Below, one piece after another: positions 1 through 7,265 of a stretch of 36,837 nt of DNA (the stretch's first letter is position 1; each line of letters opens with the position of its first letter). The notes beneath the pieces are model-generated. The model saw only the letters and a program-made list of their open reading frames with translations. It did no database searches and was not told the origin of the DNA. The stretch spans positions 1 through 36,837 of the forward strand of contig JAEKKI010000021.1 in NCBI GenBank assembly GCA_019510485.1. The letters run 5' to 3'. Source of the stretch: Catenulisporales bacterium. GTDB lineage: Bacteria > Actinomycetota > Actinomycetes > Streptomycetales > Catenulisporaceae. Both the position numbers and the translations under genes were made by a program.

Positions 1-1
1 A

Positions 2-691
2 CCGGACCTGCCCGAGCTGGCCCAGCAGGTGCGGATGTTCCTGCACCGCGCCGTGGGCACGGCCGCGGCGGCCGGCGTCGACCAGTTCCTGGACATCGGC
101 GCCGGCGTGCCGACCATGGGCCCGGTGCACGAGACCGCGCGGCAGAGCCGGCCCGGGGCCCGGGTCGTCTACGTCGACCACGACCCGGTCGCGGTCGCGC
201 ACGGCGAGGCGATGCTCGCCGGGGACGGCGGAGCCGTCTTCATCCAGGCCGACGCCCGCTCCCCGCACGCGATCCTGGACAACTCCAGGGTGCGGGACCT
301 GATCGACTTCGACCGGCCGGTCGCCGTGCTGCTGTGCAGCGTGCTGCACTTCGTCGCCGACGCCGACGACCCGGCCGGGATCGTCGCCACCCTGCGCGAG
401 GCCATGGCGCCGGGCAGCTTCCTGGTCGTCCAGCACGCCACCCACGACGGCCAGCCGCGCGCGACCATCGACATGCTGGAGATGTGGAACGCCAATTCCC
501 CCGAGCCGATGTACTGGCGCGGCGGCGAGCAGATCGAGAGACTCTTCGAGGGCTTCACGCTGCTGGACCCGGGCGTGGTGCCGCTGCCGCTGTGGCGTCC
601 GGAGCCCGAGGAGTCCGAGCGCGCCAAGCACGACCCCGAACGCTACGCGTCCTACGCCGCCGTGGCGGTCAAGCCCGGCGCGGGCGGCTGA
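2..691 (+). CDS. SAM-dependent methyltransferase (DUF574/Methyltransf_19), 5' end cut off
   Basis: This is a probable S-adenosylmethionine-dependent methyltransferase of the actinobacterial DUF574 family; its substrate is unknown. The frame is open from base 2, and the residues before the first possible start (PDLPELAQQV) fit the usual family N-terminal region, so the true start lies upstream of the window. Visible motifs are the SAM-binding glycine loop FLDIGAGVPTMG, the acidic strand VVYVDHDPVAVAHG, and the later LLCSVLHFV strand. It ends 38 bases before the GTG of the PAS-GGDEF-EAL gene and may be cotranscribed with it. Family assignment is firm; function is inferred only at class level. 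Confidence 0.88.
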   Translation, partial: PDLPELAQQVRMFLHRAVGTAAAAGVDQFLDIGAGVPTMGPVHETARQSRPGARVVYVDHDPVAVAHGEAMLAGDGGAVFIQADARSPHAILDNSRVRDLIDFDRPVAVLLCSVLHFVADADDPAGIVATLREAMAPGSFLVVQHATHDGQPRATIDMLEMWNANSPEPMYWRGGEQIERLFEGFTLLDPGVVPLPLWRPEPEESERAKHDPERYASYAAVAVKPGAGG

Positions 692-729
692 CGGCGATTC
701 TGGCACCGGCCAGTGAGAGGCGGAACGAC

Positions 730-3042
730 GTGACACGCAGCGCGGAGGCCGGGATCGGCGGTGCCGAGTCCGGCTCCGGGCCGGCCGCCGTCGGCGAGGG
801 GCACTTACGGGAGCGCGGGCGGGCCGGCCCCGGTTCCGACGCCGCGCTGGTGATACCGGCCGCTGAGGACGTGCCTGCTCCGCCCACTTCGAGTCCGAGT
901 CCGAGCCCGAGTTCGAGCCCGAGCCCGAGCCCGCCCGACGCGAACGCCGAACCGCACTCCGCCGCCCTCGTCCCCAGCCCCGCCACCGCCTTCGCCCAGG
1001 ACTGGGCCGCCGCCCTGTCCGCCGCCGCGGCCTCGCCGCTCGGCCACGACCGGGCGCTGCAGGTGGTGACGCCGCTGGCCGAACAGGTCGTCGCCATGCC
1101 GGACGAGCCGGAGCTGGCCCGCAAGCTCGGGGAGCAGGCGGCCGGCGTGCTCATCGACGTGCACTGCTTCCAGGGCGCCTGTATCGCGGCCACCGTCGAG
1201 GCGCTGGACCGCCACCTGCCGCCGTTCCTGCGCCCGCAGACCCGCACCGCCCTGCGCGCCGGGCTGGCCGCCGCCTTCGCCGAGGGCCTGCGCGAGCGCA
1301 CCCGGGTGGAGCAGGCCTCGATCCACGAAGCCGTGCTCACCGCCTACCGCGCCGGCGAGGCCCGGTTCCGCACCGTGTTCCGCAACGCCGCGCTCGGCAT
1401 CGTCATCACCGACCGGCACGGCCAGGTGCTGGAGGTGAACCGCGTCGACGCCTACGGCGCCCGCGGCCGCCCCATCAGGAACCTGATCCAGCCGGCCGAT
1501 CCGGGCGAGTACTGGCGCGGCTACGACGCCCTGCTGGCCGGCCGGCTGACCGAGGCCGAGATCGACACCCGCATCCGGCGCGCCGACGGCGGCGAGGTGT
1601 GGACCCATGTGCGCACCACCGCCGTGCGCGACGACACCGGCGGGGTGGCGCTGGTGATCGGGCTGCACGAGGACGTCACCGCCCGCCGGCTGGCCACCGA
1701 CCAGCTGCGCTACCAGGCCACCCACGACGCCCTGACCGGCCTGCCGAACCGGGTGCAACTGTTGAGCGCGGTCGAGGACCTGCTGCGCTCGGCCGGCCCC
1801 GACGACCGCCTGGGCCTGGCCTTCCTGGACCTGGACGGCTTCAAGGGCGTCAACGACACCCTGGGCCACCAGGCCGGCGACCGGCTGCTGGCCGAGGTCG
1901 CGGCCCGGCTGTCGGCCGCCACCGACCCGCTCCGGCACGTGGTGGCCCGCATGGGCGGCGACGAGTTCGTGGTCCTGTTCCGCCGCACCAGCGGCCCGGA
2001 GTCGCTGTTCCCGATCCTGGAGCGCATCCTGGCCGAGGTCCGCCGCCCGGTGCTGCTCGACGGCCACAGCGTCACCGTGACCGCCAGCGCCGGCCTGGTC
2101 GAGCGCCCGGCCGAGGCGGCCTCGGCCACCGAGCTGCTGCGCGCGGCGGACATCACGCTCTACTGGGCCAAGTCGGCGGGCAAGGCCGACTTCGCGCTGT
2201 TCGACGAGGACCGCAACGCCCGCGAGGTCCACCGCTACGCCCTGGCCCAGGCCCTGCCCGCGGCCCTGGAATCCGGGGAGATGTTCCTGGAGTACCAGCC
2301 GATCGTGAGCCTGTCCGGCGGCCGCCCGCCACTGGTCGAGGCCCTGGTCCGGTGGCGGCACCCTGAGCGCGGCCTGCTGCGTCCGCAGGAGTTCATCCCG
2401 GTCGCCGAGGAGACCGGCGCGATCGTCGAACTCGGCCGCTGGGTCCTGGAGCGCGCGGTCGGCGACGCGGCGTCCTGGCCGGCCGGCCCCGCGGTCGCGG
2501 TGAACGTCGCCGTCCGCCAGGTGCGCGACCCGGGCCTGGTCCGCGACGTCGAGGCCGCCCTGGCCGGCTCCGGCCTGCCCGCCGGCCGGCTGTGCCTGGA
2601 GATCACCGAGAGCGCCTTGATGGACGCCGAGTCCGAGAACCAGCCCGGCCCGTGCCCGCTGCGCGTCATGGCCGACCGCGGCATCGGCATAGCCGTCGAC
2701 GACTTCGGCACCGGCTACTCGAACCTGGCGCGCCTGCGCTACCTGCCGGCGACCGCGCTGAAGATCGACGCCTCGTTCGTCGCCGACCTCGGCCGGCCGG
2801 AGCCCGACCGTTTCGCGGAGTCGGTCATCACGAGTCTGGTGGTGCTGGCGCATGCCAGCGGGATGACCGTCACCGCCGAGGGCGTCGAGACCGCCGACCA
2901 GGCCCGCCGGCTGACGGTGCTCGGGGTGGACTTCGGGCAGGGGTTCCACTTCTCGCGGCCGGTTTCGGCAGCGGAGATACCAGGGGTGCTGGAGCGGTTG
3001 GCTGCCCAGACGGGGCCGGGGGCGGACTCAGGGCTCTGGTAG
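730..3042 (+). CDS. PAS-GGDEF-EAL cyclic-di-GMP signalling protein
   Basis: This is a 770-residue bifunctional diguanylate cyclase/phosphodiesterase. The frame stays open further upstream inside the methyltransferase gene, but GTG 730 is preferred because GAGAGG lies 9 bases before it. Residues about 1-75 are low complexity with a Ser-Pro repeat. An uncharacterised helical region follows, then a PAS domain from about 207, GGDEF (about 330-490) and EAL (about 505-755). The cyclase signature MGGDEF is intact at 408-413, and the EAL signature EALVRWRHP starts at 537 with DDFGTGYSNL later, so both activities look possible. The RxxD inhibitory site normally found before GGDEF is absent. No transmembrane segment is seen, so it is probably cytoplasmic. 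Confidence 0.9.
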   Translation: MTRSAEAGIGGAESGSGPAAVGEGHLRERGRAGPGSDAALVIPAAEDVPAPPTSSPSPSPSSSPSPSPPDANAEPHSAALVPSPATAFAQDWAAALSAAAASPLGHDRALQVVTPLAEQVVAMPDEPELARKLGEQAAGVLIDVHCFQGACIAATVEALDRHLPPFLRPQTRTALRAGLAAAFAEGLRERTRVEQASIHEAVLTAYRAGEARFRTVFRNAALGIVITDRHGQVLEVNRVDAYGARGRPIRNLIQPADPGEYWRGYDALLAGRLTEAEIDTRIRRADGGEVWTHVRTTAVRDDTGGVALVIGLHEDVTARRLATDQLRYQATHDALTGLPNRVQLLSAVEDLLRSAGPDDRLGLAFLDLDGFKGVNDTLGHQAGDRLLAEVAARLSAATDPLRHVVARMGGDEFVVLFRRTSGPESLFPILERILAEVRRPVLLDGHSVTVTASAGLVERPAEAASATELLRAADITLYWAKSAGKADFALFDEDRNAREVHRYALAQALPAALESGEMFLEYQPIVSLSGGRPPLVEALVRWRHPERGLLRPQEFIPVAEETGAIVELGRWVLERAVGDAASWPAGPAVAVNVAVRQVRDPGLVRDVEAALAGSGLPAGRLCLEITESALMDAESENQPGPCPLRVMADRGIGIAVDDFGTGYSNLARLRYLPATALKIDASFVADLGRPEPDRFAESVITSLVVLAHASGMTVTAEGVETADQARRLTVLGVDFGQGFHFSRPVSAAEIPGVLERLAAQTGPGADSGLW
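889..933 (+). repeat. in-frame hexanucleotide repeat encoding Ser-Pro linker
   Basis: About seven imperfect copies of a six-base unit (CCGAGT/CCGAGC/TTCGAG) encode alternating Ser-Pro in the N-terminal region of the cyclic-di-GMP enzyme. The unit length keeps the frame, so copy number could vary by slippage without breaking the gene. Confidence 0.75.
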
Positions 3043-3106
3043 ACGCCCCGCCTCCACCCCCAGGCTTGACCGCCCCCTCACCCCCGCCCTACAGTTCCCG
3101 CGACGT

Positions 3107-3118
3107 TTCATCGATGAA
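3107..3118. promoter_or_regulatory. palindrome upstream of ROK gene, candidate autoregulatory operator
   Basis: TTCATCGATGAA is a perfect 12-bp palindrome 24 bases before the ROK start codon, in a 100-bp intergenic gap. It is AT-richer than its surroundings. ROK repressors often bind palindromes near their own promoters; that this is the site is inferred. Confidence 0.45.
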
Positions 3119-3142
3119 CGATGCAAGAGAGGGCGGCGACCG

Positions 3143-4336
3143 GTGACGCAGCTCCGGTTCACCCAGAAGGGAACCAAAAGCTCCCTTCGGGCCCGCAACG
3201 ACGTGCTGGTCCTCCAGTGCGTCGCCGCCGGCGGTGGCCGCTTCTCCCGCACCGACGTCATCCGCCAGACCGGGCTGCCGACCGCGACGGTCTCGGAGAT
3301 CGTCGCCGACCTGATCGAGCGCCGCCTGGTGCGCGAGGCCGGCCGCGAGGCGCAGCCGGTCGGCAAGCCGCGGGTGCTCCTGGACCTGGACGACGTCCAC
3401 CACCGGTTCATCGGCGTACAGGTCGCCAACGACCGGATCACCGCCAGCCGGTTCACCCTCAACGGCCACATGGAGCAGACCACGACCGTCTCCCGGCCGC
3501 TGGACGCCCCGGCCCTGACCGCGGTGTCGGACATGGTGCGGCGGATGGCCGCGCCCACGCCGGGCCGGGTCACCGGGGTCGGCGTCGCGGTGCCGGGCAT
3601 CGTCGGCGACGACGGCGTGATCCGGGAGGCCGTCAACTACGGCTGGCACATGGTGTCCATGGGCCATGAACTGTCCGAGCTCTGCGACGGACTGCCGGTG
3701 CACGTCGTCAACGACGCCAACGCCGTGGCGCTGTCCGAGGTCGCACTGTCCACCGACCGCGCCAACACGGTGGTGGTGCTCTGGATCGGGACCGGCATCG
3801 GCGCCGGCATCGTCCTGGACGGCCGGCTGTACCACGGCGGCGCCTTCCGCAGCGGCGAGATCGGCCACATCGACATCGGCGCCTCGCTGCGCTGCCGCTG
3901 CGGGCTGATCGGCTGCCTGGAGACGGTGGCCGCGCAGCCGTCGATCCTCGGCGACGCCGACGACAAGACGGTCGCCGGCTACCTGGCCGGCGACGACGAC
4001 AGCGACGCGCGGGCGCTGGGGGAGCGGGTCACCCGCGCCGCCCGGGAGACGGCCCGGCTGCTGTCGACGCTGGCCGGCGCGCTGGACGTCACCGAATTCA
4101 TCCTCGGCGGACCGATCGCCGGCGACCCGCTCGGACCGCCGCTGATGCGGGAGATCAACGAGCGGCTCGCGCTGCGCGTCATGTCCGGCTTCGAACAGCT
4201 CGTGCTCCGGGCGTCCACCCTGGGCACGCACAGCCTGGTCTTCGGGGCCGCGGCCCACGCCATCCGCCAGGAACTCGGGGTCGTCATCACGATGCCCGCC
4301 GGCGCCGACGAGGTGGGTGATAGCCCCGCCGCCTGA
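3143..4336 (+). CDS. ROK family transcriptional regulator
   Basis: A 397-residue ROK (repressor, ORF, kinase) family regulator, presumably responding to a sugar. The N-terminal winged helix includes GRFSRTDVIRQTGLPTATVS at about residues 32-51. The sugar-kinase-like part carries IGTGIGAGIVLDG (phosphate loop) and the ROK zinc motif CxCGxxGCxE, with Cys251, Cys253, Cys258 and Glu260. The length matches ROK regulators rather than the shorter kinases. The GTG start is preceded by GAGAGGG about 9 bases upstream. No sugar transporter adjoins it, so its target is not evident; the palindrome in front suggests autoregulation. It converges on the AraC gene across a hairpin cluster. Confidence 0.92.
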   Translation: MTQLRFTQKGTKSSLRARNDVLVLQCVAAGGGRFSRTDVIRQTGLPTATVSEIVADLIERRLVREAGREAQPVGKPRVLLDLDDVHHRFIGVQVANDRITASRFTLNGHMEQTTTVSRPLDAPALTAVSDMVRRMAAPTPGRVTGVGVAVPGIVGDDGVIREAVNYGWHMVSMGHELSELCDGLPVHVVNDANAVALSEVALSTDRANTVVVLWIGTGIGAGIVLDGRLYHGGAFRSGEIGHIDIGASLRCRCGLIGCLETVAAQPSILGDADDKTVAGYLAGDDDSDARALGERVTRAARETARLLSTLAGALDVTEFILGGPIAGDPLGPPLMREINERLALRVMSGFEQLVLRASTLGTHSLVFGAAAHAIRQELGVVITMPAGADEVGDSPAA

Positions 4337-4366
4337 GGCGGAACCCGAAGACACCCAGACCGTGCC

Positions 4367-4516
4367 GCCCCGAATCCTGAGCCGGGGCGACATTGGCGGA
4401 GCCGCCTCGCGTTCGGCGAGCCGAGGCGCGTCCGTCGGGCGGCCGTCCCGCATTCCTGCGCCGGGGCGGTAGCCGACCAGCGCCGCCCCGCTTTCCTGAG
4501 CCGGGGCGGCGCTGGT
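4367..4516. repeat. cluster of REP-like hairpins with bidirectional terminator
   Basis: Three related palindromic units lie between the convergent ROK and AraC genes. Each pairs a CGCCCCG-like arm with CGGGGCG around a conserved TTCCTG/ATCCTG-containing loop, at 4367-4389, about 4445-4467 and 4476-4516. The last has a perfect 15-bp stem (4476-4490 with 4502-4516). Another hairpin, CGCCTCG/CGAGGCG, lies between them. There is no long T tract, so termination would rely on stem strength. They could act as a bidirectional terminator or as a dispersed repeat. Confidence 0.65.
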
Positions 4517-4529
4517 CTGTTCTCACCTC

Positions 4530-5456
4530 TCACACAGCGCTCGCCAATGCGGGCTGCCGCCGATACCGGCCCGGCGCGATACCGAACTCGCGCTTGAACG
4601 CCTTGGCGAACGCGAACTCCGAGGAGTAGCCCACCCGCAGCGCCACCGCGCTCAGCGGCGCGTCCGACTCGCGCAGCAGCCGGCCGGCCGTCGTCATGCG
4701 CCACCAGGTCAGATACGTCAACGGCGGCTCGCCGACCAGGGCCGTGAACCGCTGCGCGAACGCCGAGCGGCTCAGCCCCACCCGGTCGCCGAGCTCTGCG
4801 ACGGTCCACTGCCGCGCCGGATCGGCGTGCAGGTCCGCCAGGGCGCCGCTGATCGCCGGATCGGTCAGGGCGCCGGGCCAGCCCGGCGTCGGGGCGCGGG
4901 ACTCGCGCTCGATCCAGGTCCGCAGGATGACCAGCAGCATCGCGTCGACCAGCGCCGCGACAACGCCGTCCTGGCCCGGCCGCGCATGCTCCAACTCCGT
5001 ACCGAGCAGCGTCACCGTCGCAGCCAGCTCCGGACCTTCGTCCGCGCGCAGGTGCAACAGGTCCGGGAGCCCGGCCAGCAGCGGATGCGGACGGCTGCGG
5101 CCGAGCTGATAGGCGCCGCAGATCAGCAGCGCGCGCTCGCCCCGGCCGTCGATGTCGACGCGGCCGATCACCTGTCCCGGCTCCCAATCCCCGGGCCGGA
5201 AGTCGCGCAGCGGCGTCACCGGGTCGTCGGCGAGCGCCACCGTGCTGCCGTTCCGCAGCAGCGTCACGTCGCCGGGCGCCATCGGCACCGGCTCGCCGTC
5301 CGGCGGCAGCAGCCAGCACCGGCCGCTCAGCAACGCGTGGAACGTCGTCCCGCCGACCGCCGGGAACCGCAACCCCCACGGCGCGTGGACCTCCGTGCGG
5401 GCCGAGCGCGTCTGCCCGGCGCGCATCGCGGCGAGAGCGTCGGTGAGTACGTCCAT
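4530..5456 (-). CDS. AraC family regulator with cupin-type sensor domain
   Basis: A 308-residue regulator. The N-terminal half (about 1-190) is a cupin-like sensor with WGLRFPAVGGTTFHALLSGRCWL and a PGDVTLL turn. The C-terminal AraC double helix-turn-helix includes TVAELGDRVGLSRSAFAQRF and SAVALRVGYSSEFAFAKAFK. ATG 5456 is chosen over longer in-frame starts because it begins at the domain boundary. No ribosome-binding site precedes it, and TACCCT six bases upstream could be the -10 of a leaderless transcript. It is transcribed divergently from an NmrA-like oxidoreductase gene. This pairing is common in actinomycetes and implies that it controls that gene and itself. The ligand is unknown. Confidence 0.92.
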   Translation of the reverse strand: MDVLTDALAAMRAGQTRSARTEVHAPWGLRFPAVGGTTFHALLSGRCWLLPPDGEPVPMAPGDVTLLRNGSTVALADDPVTPLRDFRPGDWEPGQVIGRVDIDGRGERALLICGAYQLGRSRPHPLLAGLPDLLHLRADEGPELAATVTLLGTELEHARPGQDGVVAALVDAMLLVILRTWIERESRAPTPGWPGALTDPAISGALADLHADPARQWTVAELGDRVGLSRSAFAQRFTALVGEPPLTYLTWWRMTTAGRLLRESDAPLSAVALRVGYSSEFAFAKAFKREFGIAPGRYRRQPALASAV

Positions 5457-5485
5457 GGCGTCGAGGGTAGCCCGCGAACGCCGGA

Positions 5486-5513
5486 CGCAGGGACATGTTT
5501 TCAGGACCCTGCG
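5486..5513. promoter_or_regulatory. inverted repeat between araC-like and nmrA-like genes
   Basis: CGCAGGG (5486-5492) and CCCTGCG (5507-5513) form a perfect inverted repeat with centres 21 bp apart, two helical turns, in the divergent intergenic region. It is a candidate binding site for the AraC-type regulator; this is positional inference. Confidence 0.4.
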
Positions 5514-5516
5514 ACA

Positions 5517-5545
5517 TTCATCATCCGGGCACGCCGCCCTACCGT
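5517..5545 (+). promoter_or_regulatory. candidate promoter of the NmrA-like gene
   Basis: TTCATC (5517-5522) and TACCGT (5540-5545) are spaced by 17 bp, about 35 bp before the ATG and just downstream of the inverted repeat. The match to the actinomycete sigma-70 consensus is moderate. Confidence 0.4.
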
Positions 5546-5580
5546 TGATCCCGTAAGCGAAACACCGAAACAGGGAGCTG

Positions 5581-6426
5581 ATGACGATGACCGTCCTGGT
5601 GATCGGCGCGACGGGCAAGACCGGCCGCACGGTGGTGGACGCGCTCACGGCGCGCGGTGTGAAGGTCGCCGCCGCCAGCCGCAACCCCGCGGCCACCGCC
5701 GCGCATGGCGTCCAGCCGGTGCGCTTCGACTGGGCCGAGCGCGCGACCTGGGCCCCGGCCCTTCAGGGCGCCGAGGGCCTCTACATCGTCGGCCCCTACG
5801 CCCACCCCACCGGTGAGACGCTGGTCGGCGAACTCCTCGCCGAGGCCGCGGACACCCGCCGGGTGGCACTGCTGTCCGTCCTCGGCGCGGACCGCCTGCC
5901 GCCGGAGGTCATGATGGCCGACTGGGAGCGCGACGTCCGAGCCTCGGGCAAGGAGTGGACCATCCTGCGCCCCAATTGGTTCATCCAGAACTTCGGCGAG
6001 GCCTTCGCCACCGCCCTGCGCGAGCACGGCGTCCTGGAACTGCCGGCCGGCGAGGCCGCGGTGAGCTTCGTCGACACCCGGGACGTCGCCGACGTCGCCG
6101 CGGCGGCGCTCACCGAGGACGGCCACGCCGGACACGTCTACGACTTGACCGGACCGGAGGCCCTGACCTACCGGCACGCGCTGGCGGTGATCGGCGACAC
6201 CGCCGGCAGGGAGCTGACATACCGGCCGATCACCCACGAGCGGTCCGCCGCGGACCTGCGCGCCGCCGGCGCCCGCGAACGCTCGATCACCTGGCAGCGC
6301 GGCCTGTACGACCTGATGCACGAGGGCGCGAACGCTCCGGTGAGCGACGTGGTCGAGCGCGTAACGGGCCGTCCGGCGCGGACGCTCGCGCAGTACGCCG
6401 CCGAGAGCGCCGACATCTGGCGCTGA
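5581..6426 (+). CDS. NmrA-like NAD(P)-binding oxidoreductase
   Basis: A 281-residue atypical short-chain dehydrogenase/NmrA-type protein. The Rossmann motif GATGKTG is at residues 9-15. It is followed by the strand-helix pattern of the family, FDW (acidic strand region), and WTILRPNWFIQNFGEAF, the segment where NmrA-like proteins have a substrate-facing loop. Proteins of this type act as NAD(P)H-dependent reductases or redox sensors; the substrate cannot be told. ATG 5581 follows AGGGAGCTG. The divergent AraC regulator is its likely controller. The annotation 'ergot alkaloid biosynthesis protein' is often attached to relatives but would be over-specific here. Confidence 0.9.
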   Translation: MTMTVLVIGATGKTGRTVVDALTARGVKVAAASRNPAATAAHGVQPVRFDWAERATWAPALQGAEGLYIVGPYAHPTGETLVGELLAEAADTRRVALLSVLGADRLPPEVMMADWERDVRASGKEWTILRPNWFIQNFGEAFATALREHGVLELPAGEAAVSFVDTRDVADVAAAALTEDGHAGHVYDLTGPEALTYRHALAVIGDTAGRELTYRPITHERSAADLRAAGARERSITWQRGLYDLMHEGANAPVSDVVERVTGRPARTLAQYAAESADIWR

Positions 6427-6430
6427 GATA

Positions 6431-6479
6431 TTGAACTAGGACAAAGAAACTTGTCGCTAGTTCAAAAAATCCCTAAAGT
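6431..6479 (+). promoter_or_regulatory. promoter with flanking inverted repeat for a leaderless GNAT gene
   Basis: TTGTCG (6451-6456), a 17-bp gap and TAAAGT (6474-6479) make a good promoter. Transcription would be expected to start at about 6487, exactly the A of the ATG, which has no ribosome-binding site. The perfect arms TTGAACTAG (6431-6439) and CTAGTTCAA (6457-6465), with inner arms GACAA/TTGTC, flank or overlap the -35 box. The stretch is strikingly AT-rich. An operator is more likely than a terminator because no T tract follows it. Confidence 0.55.
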
Positions 6480-6486
6480 ATCGATC

Positions 6487-7080
6487 ATGCCTGCGAAGAC
6501 CCCAGCCCCCGTGACCCTGACCGGCGAGCACGTTCGTCTCGAACCCCTGACCCGCGGCCACCTGCCGGAGCTGTTCGAATCCGGTGGCGACGACGACGCC
6601 GTCTGGCAGTGGCAAGGCGGCCCCACGCCGCACACCGAGGCCGAACTCGGCGAGAAGCTGGACACCATCCTCGACACCGACTCCTACGTCGCCTTCGCGG
6701 TCATCCTCCTGGCCACCGGCCGCGCGATCGGCTGGACCACCTACCTCGACATCAGCGTCGTGGACGAGCGGCTGGAGATCGGCTGGACCTGGTACGGCAG
6801 CGCCCACTGGCGCAGTGCCGTGAACACCGAGTCGAAGCTGCTGCTCCTGACGCACGCATTCGAAGACCTCGGCATGGGACGCGTGCAGTTGAAGACCGAC
6901 CACCTGAACCAGCGCTCCCAGAACGCGATCGCCCGCCTCGGGGCGCAGCGCGAGGGCGTGCTGCGGCGGCACCGGCTGCGGCCGGACGGCACCTGGCGCG
7001 ACAGCGTGTACTTCTCGATGCTCAAGGACGAATGGCCGCAAGCGAAGGCACGGCTCACCGAGCGGCTGGCTCGGGGTTAG
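6487..7080 (+). CDS. GNAT family N-acetyltransferase (RimJ/RimL type)
   Basis: A 197-residue acetyl-CoA-dependent N-acetyltransferase resembling RimJ/RimL-type enzymes. Typical features are the N-terminal LTGEHVRLEPLTRGHLPEL, the central strand LEIGWTWYGSAHW, and RVQLKTDHLNQRSQNAIARLGAQREGVLRRH, where the acetyl-CoA-proximal helix and the SQNAIARLGA signature sit. The target (protein N terminus, drug or metabolite) is unknown. A TTG codon 36 bases upstream is in frame, but ATG 6487 is preferred because the domain begins just after it and a promoter -10 lies seven bases before it, implying a leaderless mRNA. Confidence 0.9.
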   Translation: MPAKTPAPVTLTGEHVRLEPLTRGHLPELFESGGDDDAVWQWQGGPTPHTEAELGEKLDTILDTDSYVAFAVILLATGRAIGWTTYLDISVVDERLEIGWTWYGSAHWRSAVNTESKLLLLTHAFEDLGMGRVQLKTDHLNQRSQNAIARLGAQREGVLRRHRLRPDGTWRDSVYFSMLKDEWPQAKARLTERLARG

Positions 7081-7096
7081 CAATCCTCTGGTAGAC

Positions 7097-7123
7097 CCCG
7101 CCACCGAACCGACCGGTGGCGGG
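7097..7123. terminator. hairpin after the GNAT gene
   Basis: CCCGCCACC (7097-7105) pairs perfectly with GGTGGCGGG (7115-7123) across a 9-base loop, 16 bases after the GNAT stop. There is no T tract, so this is a probable but not classical terminator. Confidence 0.55.
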
Positions 7124-7265
7124 ACGGTCGCGGACCCAGCTGTCCTTCCATGTGACGGTCTTCCTTCCCGCTCTGGAGCTAGTGATCCGCTCGCTAGCGC
7201 TTACATAGGCGCTCGTCCGTACAGGTGACGATCACCCCCCGCGCGCCGCGATTAGGGTGAAGCCC

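Noticed and set aside
805..2949. 714-codon open frame on the minus strand across the cyclic-di-GMP gene
   Set aside because: Composition is Gly/Ala/Gln/Arg-rich with no domain, and the plus strand holds PAS, GGDEF and EAL signatures; it is a high-GC shadow.
3089..4453. 454-codon minus-strand frame across the ROK gene
   Set aside because: No family resemblance; the plus strand encodes a complete ROK regulator with zinc motif.
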